From assembly GCA_002280725.1 (NCBI GenBank), contig NCEM01000013.1:1-64000 (forward strand): 64,000 bases of DNA, given 5' to 3'. Source of the stretch: Alphaproteobacteria bacterium 32-64-14 (GTDB taxonomy: Bacteria; Pseudomonadota; Alphaproteobacteria; Caulobacterales; Hyphomonadaceae). This document shows, one piece after another, positions 7,928 to 15,182 of this stretch. The first letter of the stretch is position 1, and each line of letters begins with the position of its first letter. A program made the translations under genes and the position numbers. The notes under the pieces are model-generated. The model had not been told where the DNA came from and did no database searches. It worked only from the letters and a program-made list of their open reading frames with translations.

Positions 7928-8215
7928 CTAGAGCTCGATGATCCAGCCGTCGGCGGTGCGGCGGGCTTCGAGGGTTTCGCCGGTTCGTACATCGCCCTGG
8001 CGCACCTCGGCCGTGCGGCGGCGGGAGCGGCCGAAGGTGAGGAAGACGGCGGCGATGGCCAGCATCAGGCCGATGAAGGTAGCGGCAAACAACGTGAAGA
8101 CGGCGGCGGCGAGCAGGAATACCCCGAAGCCGGCCTTGGCGAGAAAGCCGAAGAATCGATTGAACGCCGCAAAAATGCGAGTTGCGAAATCGGGATGGCC
8201 AAGCGTGCCGGTCAT
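7928..8215 (-). CDS. Small membrane protein
   Basis: The product is 95 residues. Two adjacent hydrophobic stretches (FGFLAKAGFGVFLLAAAVFTL and FAATFIGLMLAIAAVFLTF) form a helical hairpin, followed by an Arg-rich turn (RSRRRTAEVRQ) and a short soluble tail ending GWIIEL. I recognise no family. It lies 43 nt downstream of the DjlA-like gene and 93 nt upstream of the DMT transporter gene on the same strand, and could share their transcript. Its function is unknown. Confidence 0.65.
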   Translation of the reverse strand: MTGTLGHPDFATRIFAAFNRFFGFLAKAGFGVFLLAAAVFTLFAATFIGLMLAIAAVFLTFGRSRRRTAEVRQGDVRTGETLEARRTADGWIIEL

Positions 8216-8258
8216 GTCAGGCTCCGTCGCTTAAAAGGTGCGCTGTGAGGAGCGAAAG

Positions 8259-8966
8259 TCAATCGGCGCGGGTGAGAAAACCGCGTTCTGCCCGGATACG
8301 GGCATAAGCCGTGGTTATCGCCGCCGATTTCTCGTGCGCCACCGGCTCGAATTCGCGCGGGGCAGACTTGGCCCCGGCCATGGTGTCGGGATGGTTTTCG
8401 CGCATCAGCTGGCGGTAGGCGGCGCGAATCTCGTCGAAGGGCGCGTCGTTGCGGACGCCCAGAATGCCATAGGGATCGTCTGCATCCTGGCCGAGGTGGG
8501 CCGCCTTGATGCGGCGGAATGTGTCGTCGCTGAACGCGAACAGGTCCGACACGCTTTTCAGGTAGGCGAGTTCATCGCTGGTGATGACGCCATCCGATGC
8601 GGCGATCTGGAACAGACCGTCGAGCACGCCTTCGAGCAGGCAGGGACGATCACGATATCGTTTGCCGATCCGGCGTGCGTAGGACTCGTAGCCAAGCACC
8701 GTCTGGCGCGCGATGTCGAAGACCCTGCGCATTGCGGGCTCATCGCCGGGCGTGGAGCGGAACACACGCGAGAAGGCGGCGACCTCGTCTATCGTGACGA
8801 GACCGTCCGCCTTGGCGAGCTTGGCGCCGAGACCGACAACGGCTGCTGTAAATTCAATGTCGTTCGCGTCGGGGCCGCATTGAAGCGCACCCACTTCGGA
8901 TCCCGGCGCAGCGTCGTCCTCGAACGCGCCGCGCGCGAGCACGGACAGTTGCGACCAGATGCTCAT
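8259..8966 (-). CDS. DjlA-like co-chaperone (TerB plus J domain)
   Basis: This 235-residue protein has an N-terminal TerB-like all-helical domain (about 38-150, FTAAVVGLGAKLAKADGLVTIDEV and IAASDGVITSDELAYL, two acidic turns) and a C-terminal J domain (about 165-232) with the HPD motif at 192-194 that stimulates DnaK ATPase. E. coli DjlA has the same order but an N-terminal membrane segment, which is absent here. It is therefore a soluble DnaK co-chaperone. The 249-nt gap to the helicase gene (8967-9215) should hold its promoter; apart from a hairpin I recognise nothing there. Confidence 0.88.
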   Translation of the reverse strand: MSIWSQLSVLARGAFEDDAAPGSEVGALQCGPDANDIEFTAAVVGLGAKLAKADGLVTIDEVAAFSRVFRSTPGDEPAMRRVFDIARQTVLGYESYARRIGKRYRDRPCLLEGVLDGLFQIAASDGVITSDELAYLKSVSDLFAFSDDTFRRIKAAHLGQDADDPYGILGVRNDAPFDEIRAAYRQLMRENHPDTMAGAKSAPREFEPVAHEKSAAITTAYARIRAERGFLTRAD

Positions 8967-9174
8967 GCTAACGCTGTATGATCACATGCGACCGCATGGC
9001 GCAATCGGGAGGTTCCCGCACGTGTGTTTGAGGTCTTGGAATCGCCTGACTTGCCCCCACATGGAGTGGATAGGGAACGCTTCGGTGTCCCGAGAGTAAT
9101 GTTAGCTCAGAGTTTTCAGGTTCCTGCCCCCGGCGATCTAGTCCCCCCACGTCCCCCCGCCGGGAAGGAAGCGT

Positions 9175-9200
9175 CGCCGCCGCCTTAACAGGCGGCGGCG
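9175..9200 (-). terminator. Hairpin after the helicase gene
   Basis: Immediately downstream of the rhlE-like gene a perfect 10-bp stem, CGCCGCCGCC at 9175-9184 and GGCGGCGGCG at 9191-9200, closes a 6-nt loop (TTAACA). In the minus direction it is followed by CTTCCTTCC rather than a clean T run. A transcript end is likely but classical intrinsic termination is not certain. Confidence 0.5.
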
Positions 9201-9215
9201 ATTGCGCTTCTGGGG

Positions 9216-10850
9216 TTATTGTTTCGACAGATGCTTCATCAGGTCGGACGCGGCCGTGACCGTGCCAGACGCGCGGCCAGCGGAGACGTTCATCACGTCG
9301 CCACGTGTCGCGCCCTGTTGGGCGGACGAATGACCCTTGCGGTGGTTGCCGCCCGGCTTGCCATTGCGCGGCTTGTTGTTGGCGCCGTTGCGCGTGCCTG
9401 CATTGCCCCAGCCCTTCGGCGCGCCGTCACCACCGCCGCCGCCATTGCCACGACCGCCATTGCCGCGACCGTTGCGGCCGCGAGGCTGGTTCTGGCGTCC
9501 TTCGCCTGAAGCGGCTGCTTCATCGCGATGGCCGCTGTGTCCGGCTTCGTTGCGCTTCTCGCCACGATTGTCTCCGCGCTGATCGGGGCGGCGATCATCA
9601 CGGCGCTTCGGCTGCCCGCGGCGCGGTTGGGCCGGACCGCGTGATTCCACGCGGGCGCCGCCACGTCCGCCCGGCTTTTCGCCATCGGTGACGTTGGCCG
9701 ACAGCTGGCCCAGCGCTGCATCGTTTCGGCGATCCGAGCTGGGGATCTTCTGGCGTGTCACGCGCTCGATATCGCGCAGGAGCGAACGTTCATCCTCGGC
9801 GCAGAACGCCACGGCCGAGCCATCCTTGCCAGCGCGGGCCGTACGGCCGATGCGGTGGACGTATTGTTCAGGCACATCCGGCAGTTCGTACTGCACGACG
9901 TGGCTGACCGACGAGATATCGATGCCGCGCGCGGCGATGTCGGTGGCGACGAGCGCCCTCACCTTCCCGGCCTTGAACTCGGCAAGCGCGCGTTCGCGCT
10001 GGGCCTGGCTCTTGTTGCCGTGAATGGCCATCGCTTGCACTCCGCCGCCTTCGAGAATGCGGGCGACCTTGTCGGCGCCGCGTTTGGTGCGGGTGAACAC
10101 CAGCACGCGCGAATAGTCAGGCTGAGCGAAAAGCTCGGTGAGCAGGCCGCGCTTGCGGCCGGCTTCGACGAACACGACCGACTGGTTCACGCGCTCGACC
10201 GTGGTGGACGGCGGGGCGACGGAAACTTTCAGCGGGTCGCGGTTCAAAAGGTCGTTCGCCAGCTTCTCGATGTCGGAGGGCATGGTGGCGGAGAAGAACA
10301 GGTTCTGACGCTGCTTCGGCAGGTGTTTCACGATCTGCCTGATCGGCACGATGAAGCCCATGTCGAGCATCTGGTCGGCTTCGTCGAGGACGAAGATTTC
10401 GAGCTGCGAGAGATCAGCATCACGCTCGCCCAGGTGGTCGAGCAGGCGGCCGGGAGCGGCGACGATCACGTCGACGCCACGCGCCAGCGCCTGGCGCTGC
10501 GGGCCATGGCCGACGCCGCCGAAGATGGTGGCGACGCTGAGGCCGAGCTTGGAGCCGTAGGCCTTGAAGTTTTCCGCAATCTGCGTGGCCAGCTCGCGCG
10601 TGGGCGACAGGACGAGGCAACGGCAGCCACGGCGCGGCGCCGGCTTACGGTTGGCCGCGAGGCGGTGAAGGATGGGGAGCGCGAAGGCGGCGGTCTTGCC
10701 GGTGCCGGTCTGGGCGATGCCGAGCAGGTCGCGGCCTTCCATCACGCCGGGAATGGCGGCGAGCTGGATCGGCGTGGGCTGGGTATAGCCCTTGGCGGTC
10801 AGCGCCTCGAGAATCGAGGCGTTGAGGTTCAGGTCCTTGAATTGGGTCAA
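9216..10850 (-). CDS. rhlE: DEAD-box ATP-dependent RNA helicase, RhlE-like
   Basis: This 544-residue helicase unwinds structured RNA, typically in ribosome maturation, mRNA decay and cold adaptation. It shows the Q motif (GYTQPTPIQ, 21-29), Walker A AQTGTGKT (46-53), PTRELA, DEAD (156-159), SAT (187-189), ARGID and HRIGRTAR (332-339). Residues from about 390 on are a low-complexity basic tail rich in Arg, Gly, Asn and Gln, as in alphaproteobacterial RhlE proteins. The start is a TTG at 10850; no ATG or GTG is in frame upstream before a stop. There is no Shine-Dalgarno; instead CACCTCCCAC, itself complementary to one, precedes it. A leader of about 200 nt is likely. Confidence 0.93.
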   Translation of the reverse strand: MTQFKDLNLNASILEALTAKGYTQPTPIQLAAIPGVMEGRDLLGIAQTGTGKTAAFALPILHRLAANRKPAPRRGCRCLVLSPTRELATQIAENFKAYGSKLGLSVATIFGGVGHGPQRQALARGVDVIVAAPGRLLDHLGERDADLSQLEIFVLDEADQMLDMGFIVPIRQIVKHLPKQRQNLFFSATMPSDIEKLANDLLNRDPLKVSVAPPSTTVERVNQSVVFVEAGRKRGLLTELFAQPDYSRVLVFTRTKRGADKVARILEGGGVQAMAIHGNKSQAQRERALAEFKAGKVRALVATDIAARGIDISSVSHVVQYELPDVPEQYVHRIGRTARAGKDGSAVAFCAEDERSLLRDIERVTRQKIPSSDRRNDAALGQLSANVTDGEKPGGRGGARVESRGPAQPRRGQPKRRDDRRPDQRGDNRGEKRNEAGHSGHRDEAAASGEGRQNQPRGRNGRGNGGRGNGGGGGDGAPKGWGNAGTRNGANNKPRNGKPGGNHRKGHSSAQQGATRGDVMNVSAGRASGTVTAASDLMKHLSKQ

Positions 10851-11060
10851 GTGGGAGGTGTCTTTCGTGTGCGCGAACGTGCGGACGCTCGTTTGCTACG
10901 AGTCCGCCAAAGGCGCTGTCTTTATGGGACGGCCCGGCGCGAGCGGGCGATCATGCGATCTTTTCAGGGCGCTCACCGGGCCGGATCCTGTTTCCAAGGA
11001 CCCTCACGCAGCCGGTGCGCCGATATCGCCCACGACGGTTTACCGTGCGAACGCGAGGGG

Positions 11061-11089
11061 CATATCGGTCACACAGTCATCAAAGTCAA
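11061..11089 (-). promoter_or_regulatory. Putative sigma-70-type promoter for rhlE
   Basis: Reading the minus strand, TTGACT (11084-11089) is followed after 17 nt by GATATG (11061-11066). The first hexamer is a good -35; the second is a weak -10. A start near 11054 would give a leader of about 200 nt before the TTG of rhlE. The rest of the 10851-11151 gap shows no gene on either strand. Confidence 0.35.
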
Positions 11090-11151
11090 GTTAATGGGCT
11101 GCAGGAAGCGCATTGGCCGCAGCGGGCATCCCTACCTTGGGCTTTGGCGCC

Positions 11152-11265
11152 TCAGGCGCCCATCATCAGTGCGCCGACCAGCAGGCCGATCTCGAGGCGG
11201 ACCCACTCCAGTCGGATTCTGGCGAGGTTAACCCTGCCGAATGTGTGGGCCAGTGCGGCGGTCAT
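11152..11265 (-). CDS. Small protein, 37 residues
   Basis: A 38-codon frame reads MTAALAHTFGRVNLARIRLE and ends in a hydrophobic IGLLVGALMMGA. A strong Shine-Dalgarno (CCAGGAGCC) lies 5-9 nt before the ATG. The stop falls inside a GGCGCC-TCA-GGCGCC palindrome (11146-11160) that could end the transcript. The frame looks like an amphipathic helix followed by a short membrane-embedded end. No family is recognised. Support is the ribosome binding site and the compact gene-terminator layout; conservation is untested. Confidence 0.5.
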   Translation of the reverse strand: MTAALAHTFGRVNLARIRLEWVRLEIGLLVGALMMGA

Positions 11266-11433
11266 GCGGGCTCCTGGCGCGGCGGTGCGCGACGATCAGA
11301 ACAAGCGTAGGCGAGCGCAGCAGCCCCGCAATCACGCGCACCCGTGAGGCGAGGAGCGACCGGGAACAACACGCCGATGCGTTGTTGTCTGCCCGGCGCA
11401 GCTGGGTCACACACCGCAGATGACTGATCGTAC

Positions 11434-12669
11434 ATGACAGGGCAGATGGGCAAGCGCGCGATCATCGTGGGCGCAGGGCCGGCTGGGCTCTGCGCGGCGG
11501 AAGTGCTGGCGCAAGCGGGATGGCGCGTGGCGATCCACGAGCGTATGCCGAACCCGGCGCGCAAATTCCTGCTGGCCGGTCGCGGCGGCCTCAACATCAC
11601 GCACTCCGAACCGCTGGAAGCTTTCCTGTCGCGCTATGGCCCATCGCAGGAAAGAGGGGCGCGTGACCAGCTTGAACCCGCGATACGCGCCTTCACGCCG
11701 GATGATCTGCGGGTGTGGTGCGACGGGCTTGGCATCGAGACGTTTGTGGGATCGAGCGGCCGCGTGTTTCCGAAGCAGATGAAGGCGACGCCCCTGCTCC
11801 GCGCCTGGCTGGCGCGGCTGGATGCGCTGGGCGTGCAACTGGTCTCGCGCTCGCGCTGGACGGGATGGCGCGGCGAGGCGCTGACATTAGAGACGCCCGA
11901 TGGCGTGCGCGAGGAAACGCCGGATGCGGTGATCTTCGCGCTGGGCGGGGCGAGTTGGCCACGGCTGGGGTCGGATGGGAGCTGGGTTGAGGCTTTCGCG
12001 GCGCGCGGGGTGGAGATGACGCCGCTACGCGCGGCGAATTCGGGGTTCACGGTAACGTGGTCGGATCTTTTCCGGGACAGGTTTGCGGGTCAGCCCGTCA
12101 AACCCGCAGAGTTTTACTTTTCTCCCGGCCTCGATAGCTACAGGATTCGCGGCGAGGCGATCATCACGCGCGACGGCATCGAAGGCGGAGCGATCTATGC
12201 TCTCGCCGCTCCGCTGCGCGAGAATATTGCATACAGGGGTCGAGCCTATCTAACGATCGACCTGTCGCCCGACCAACCCGAAGACAAACTCGCAGACCGC
12301 CTTGCTTCTGGCCTCAAGACTTCGATGGCCAACCGCCTGCGCAAGGCGGGACTTTCACCGCTGGTCGCAAATCTCGTCCGTGAAGATACCAGCCGCGAGC
12401 CGCTGCCTGTTGAACCACTGGCGCTTGCGCGGCGCATCAAGTGTTGCACCATCCGGCTGACAGGGACCGCGCCGATCGCGCGCGCGATCTCCACGGCGGG
12501 CGGGATCAGCTGGTCGGCGGTGAATGCCGACTATTCGCTGAAGGCGATCCCGCGCACGTTCGTGGCCGGCGAAATGCTGGACTGGGAGGCGCCGACGGGC
12601 GGCTACCTCCTGCAGGCCTGCTTCGCGACGGGACGCGCAGCGGCGATGGGTGTTCTGGCTTCTGCATGA
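11434..12669 (+). CDS. HI0933-family FAD-dependent oxidoreductase (TIGR03862 type)
   Basis: This 411-residue flavoprotein has an N-terminal Rossmann FAD-binding motif (IIVGAGPAGLCAAEVLAQAG, about 10-29) and the family stretch KFLLAGRGGLNITHSEP, followed by GSSGRVFPKQMKATPLLRAW. The C-terminus carries the second dinucleotide-binding signature ISTAGGISWSAV ... FVAGEMLDWEAPTGGYLLQACFATGRAA. These are the marks of the HI0933/YhiN/BaiN group, whose physiological substrate is mostly unknown. The first ATG at 11434 has a poor ribosome binding site; the ATG four codons later (MGKRAIIVG) is an alternative. It stands alone on the plus strand. Confidence 0.9.
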   Translation: MTGQMGKRAIIVGAGPAGLCAAEVLAQAGWRVAIHERMPNPARKFLLAGRGGLNITHSEPLEAFLSRYGPSQERGARDQLEPAIRAFTPDDLRVWCDGLGIETFVGSSGRVFPKQMKATPLLRAWLARLDALGVQLVSRSRWTGWRGEALTLETPDGVREETPDAVIFALGGASWPRLGSDGSWVEAFAARGVEMTPLRAANSGFTVTWSDLFRDRFAGQPVKPAEFYFSPGLDSYRIRGEAIITRDGIEGGAIYALAAPLRENIAYRGRAYLTIDLSPDQPEDKLADRLASGLKTSMANRLRKAGLSPLVANLVREDTSREPLPVEPLALARRIKCCTIRLTGTAPIARAISTAGGISWSAVNADYSLKAIPRTFVAGEMLDWEAPTGGYLLQACFATGRAAAMGVLASA

Positions 12670-12709
12670 ATCGCGACCGGCTTGAGCGGGATAGATAGAC
12701 GTCGTTGCT

Positions 12710-12831
12710 CCGCTCATTCCGACGAAAGTCGGAATCCAGTAATGGTCGAGCAACACAAACAGGCTTGAAGCTCCAAGCCGGAACAAGCCTCATCGTCAGC
12801 CCTGGGTCCCGATTTTCATCGGGACGAGCGG
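12710..12831. repeat. Intergenic palindromic element, copy 3
   Basis: Between the flavoprotein and TonB receptor genes lies a bipartite element. The left part, CCGCTCATTCCGAC-GAAA-GTCGGAATCCAG, is an 8-bp stem with a tetraloop. The right part, CTGGGTCCCGAT-TTTC-ATCGGGACGAGCGG, is its counterpart. Outer ends CCGCTC (12710-12715) and GAGCGG (12826-12831), and inner CCAG/CTGG, also pair. The TCATTCC end links it to copies 1 and 2. Between the halves is about 50 bp without features. Confidence 0.7.
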
Positions 12832-12868
12832 GGTTGGGGCATGGCCAACGCCAAAACTTGATCAGCGC

Positions 12869-14971
12869 CTAGAACGATCCGCTGACTGACAGCTGGAACA
12901 GCGGGCCGCTGGTCTGTTCGCGGAATTCGCGTGAGGAGATCACGTTGGAGGTGAGACGCGAGGGCGAATAGAAATTGCGGTCGAGCCAGATCGGGCTGTC
13001 GCCGACATTGTCGACGGCGACGCGGACGGTGAGGCCCTGCCAGTAGGTCGTCTCGATGAAGAGATCGAGATCGCCATGATCATAGTCGCGGCGCTGGATC
13101 TCGTTGAGCCTGAAGGCATAAGCCTCCCCGCCGGGGAAGGTGTAGTCGCCGCCCCAGGCGATCTTCATCTCGGGAATGTCCTGGCGGAATTCGACGTTGG
13201 CGCCGAAGGTGAAGTCGTTGGCGATGGGGCGGTCCTGGCCCGTGATCGGATCGGTGACTTCGCTCTCGCGGCCATTGGTGACGACCTTCACGAGGCCGCC
13301 CTTGATGCCGAAATCATCGAGCGGATAGGTGATCTCGAACTCGGCGCCCCAGCGCGTACCCTCGCCGATGTTTCCGGCGCCCGTATTCAGGCTGAGGCCG
13401 TTCTGCAAAACGACGAAATCCTGCACGTCGTCGATCTTGTCGTAGAAGACGCGGGTCTGCACGGACCCTCGCGCGCCGAGTTGTTTCCTCCACTGGGCAA
13501 AGACCTGCGTGGTCTGGGCGGGCTGGAGATCAGGATTTCCAATCGTCGTCTGGTTCTGTACGAGTTGGAATGAGCTTGCGAACTCTGAGAAATTCAACTG
13601 CGCGACTGTTCGGGTTACGCCAAAGGTGACCTTGTCTTCCGCTGTCGGCTGCCAGGTCGCAACGAGGCGCGGCTTGGGATAGGTGAACTCGCGATCCCGC
13701 TGTTCATCACCCGTCTGCGTGATGCGCGAAGCCTCGAAAGTGAAGCCTGCCTCCAGCGTCCATTGCGGATTGATGCGCCAGGTGTCGTTGATGAAGGCCT
13801 CGCCGCGCAATTCCTCGACGCGCGTGGAGGCCACCGGAAGCACCTGCGCAACGAACGGCCCAGCGCCGATCGCGTTCTCGATGCTGCGATCGGTATCAAG
13901 GTAGTTGAACGCGGCCTCGAGGCCGATCTCGATCGTGTGGTCGGCGTTGGGCTTGGCCGTCCACACGCCGCGCAGCACGTGTTCGCCGCGCTTGTTCTCG
14001 GAATTGATGCGGGTCGCGAGGGCGCGCGGACCTGTGCTCGGGAAGACCTCGAACAGTTCCTGCGGGCGCCAGCTAAGCTGGGAGTTCACCGTGATCAGCT
14101 TGAGGCTGTTCTCGGGCGAGAGACGGTGTTCCCAGTCACCGCCGATGTCGAGATAGAGGATGTCTTCTTCGCTGTAATCGTCCGCGATGTATCGCGTGGG
14201 CGTTCCCGCTGTCGTGCGGTCGGTTGCGCCCGACTGCACGTTGAACGAACGCGGCATGATGCGGGCGTTGACGTTGAGTGTGTCGCGCGGCGTCGGCGAC
14301 CAGTTGAGCGAGCCGTTGATCAGCAACTCGCCGAGATACTGCTGGCCGAACTCTTCGCGCGTGCCAGCGGGCGTGCTGCGGCCGGTGAAGAAGGTGGTAT
14401 CCGTTTCGGCGCGCTGGGCCAGCGCCGTGCCTTGAAGCTGGAGGCGGGCGCTGAAGTCCTTGCCCTTCCACGAGCGTGTTGCGCCCACGCGCTCGGACAG
14501 GTGATCGCCGGAATAGTACAGAAGGCCGGCAAACGTCGTGCTCTCCTGCACGCCGGTGGCTTCCTTGAGGACGACGTTGGCGATCTCGGTGAAGCCGCGG
14601 ACATCGACATCACCGGCGGCCGAGGCGCTGATGATTTCGATGCGCGCCACGTCACGCGCGGCGATGCGCGACAGCTCGTCGGAGATGGAGATTGCCTTGG
14701 TCGATGGGCGTTGGCCGTCGATGAGGACGTTGCCTGCCGTCGCGCCGAAGCCGCGCAGGCTGTTGCCGTTGTCGATCGAGAAGCCGGGGAGCTGGCGCAC
14801 CATGTCGTACGCCGTGACCGGATTGAAGCGCGCGAAGAAGGTTGGCTCGAATGTCTGGACGGCGGACTCCGCCGCGGCCTGAACCGTCTGGGGCGCATCC
14901 TGAGCGTGCGCCACATCGGCCAGCGCGAACGCACTTACAGCCAGGGCCGCAGCCCTCTTCCAATGCCTCAC
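12869..14971 (-). CDS. TonB-dependent outer-membrane receptor
   Basis: This 700-residue outer-membrane transporter imports a scarce ligand using TonB energy. After a signal peptide (RHWKRAAALAVSAFALADVAHA) comes a plug domain (about 35-140: ARFNPVTAYDMVRQLPGFSIDNG, SLRGFG, NVLIDGQRPSTK, VARIEIISASAAGDVDVRG). A long beta barrel follows, ending FQLSVSGSF with the terminal Phe of outer-membrane proteins. No classical TonB box is evident between signal and plug. The GTG at 14971 is chosen because GGGAGGG lies 8 nt before it and it gives a normal signal peptide; an ATG 8 codons upstream (14995) has no ribosome binding site. The ligand is unknown, with no siderophore or B12 genes adjacent. Confidence 0.88.
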   Translation of the reverse strand: MRHWKRAAALAVSAFALADVAHAQDAPQTVQAAAESAVQTFEPTFFARFNPVTAYDMVRQLPGFSIDNGNSLRGFGATAGNVLIDGQRPSTKAISISDELSRIAARDVARIEIISASAAGDVDVRGFTEIANVVLKEATGVQESTTFAGLLYYSGDHLSERVGATRSWKGKDFSARLQLQGTALAQRAETDTTFFTGRSTPAGTREEFGQQYLGELLINGSLNWSPTPRDTLNVNARIMPRSFNVQSGATDRTTAGTPTRYIADDYSEEDILYLDIGGDWEHRLSPENSLKLITVNSQLSWRPQELFEVFPSTGPRALATRINSENKRGEHVLRGVWTAKPNADHTIEIGLEAAFNYLDTDRSIENAIGAGPFVAQVLPVASTRVEELRGEAFINDTWRINPQWTLEAGFTFEASRITQTGDEQRDREFTYPKPRLVATWQPTAEDKVTFGVTRTVAQLNFSEFASSFQLVQNQTTIGNPDLQPAQTTQVFAQWRKQLGARGSVQTRVFYDKIDDVQDFVVLQNGLSLNTGAGNIGEGTRWGAEFEITYPLDDFGIKGGLVKVVTNGRESEVTDPITGQDRPIANDFTFGANVEFRQDIPEMKIAWGGDYTFPGGEAYAFRLNEIQRRDYDHGDLDLFIETTYWQGLTVRVAVDNVGDSPIWLDRNFYSPSRLTSNVISSREFREQTSGPLFQLSVSGSF

Positions 14972-15182
14972 GCGCCGTCCCTCCCAGGTCGCCATGTCAG
15001 GTGCATGAGCACCCGCTGGCGTTGCTGATTTGTAAATCCCGAACCAATTAATTCACACTGAAGCGCGGCCATTCGCAATTGTCGATGACAATCCCGGGGA
15101 GAGCCCCCGAGTTTGATGGGGCGTGGCCCCGGACCCAAACTGGGCCAGGCGATACGGGCCGGTACTACGGGTCAGCTCTGGG

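Noticed and set aside
9100..9170. TTAGCTCAG and GGTTCCTGCCCCCGG resembling tRNA D- and T-arm pieces
   Set aside because: No anticodon arm or acceptor pairing fits the spacing, and GGAAGGAAGC nearby is not embedded in an SRP RNA fold.
13763..15028. 421-codon plus-strand frame opposite the TonB receptor gene
   Set aside because: It is a high-GC antisense shadow; composition and homology support the receptor on the minus strand.
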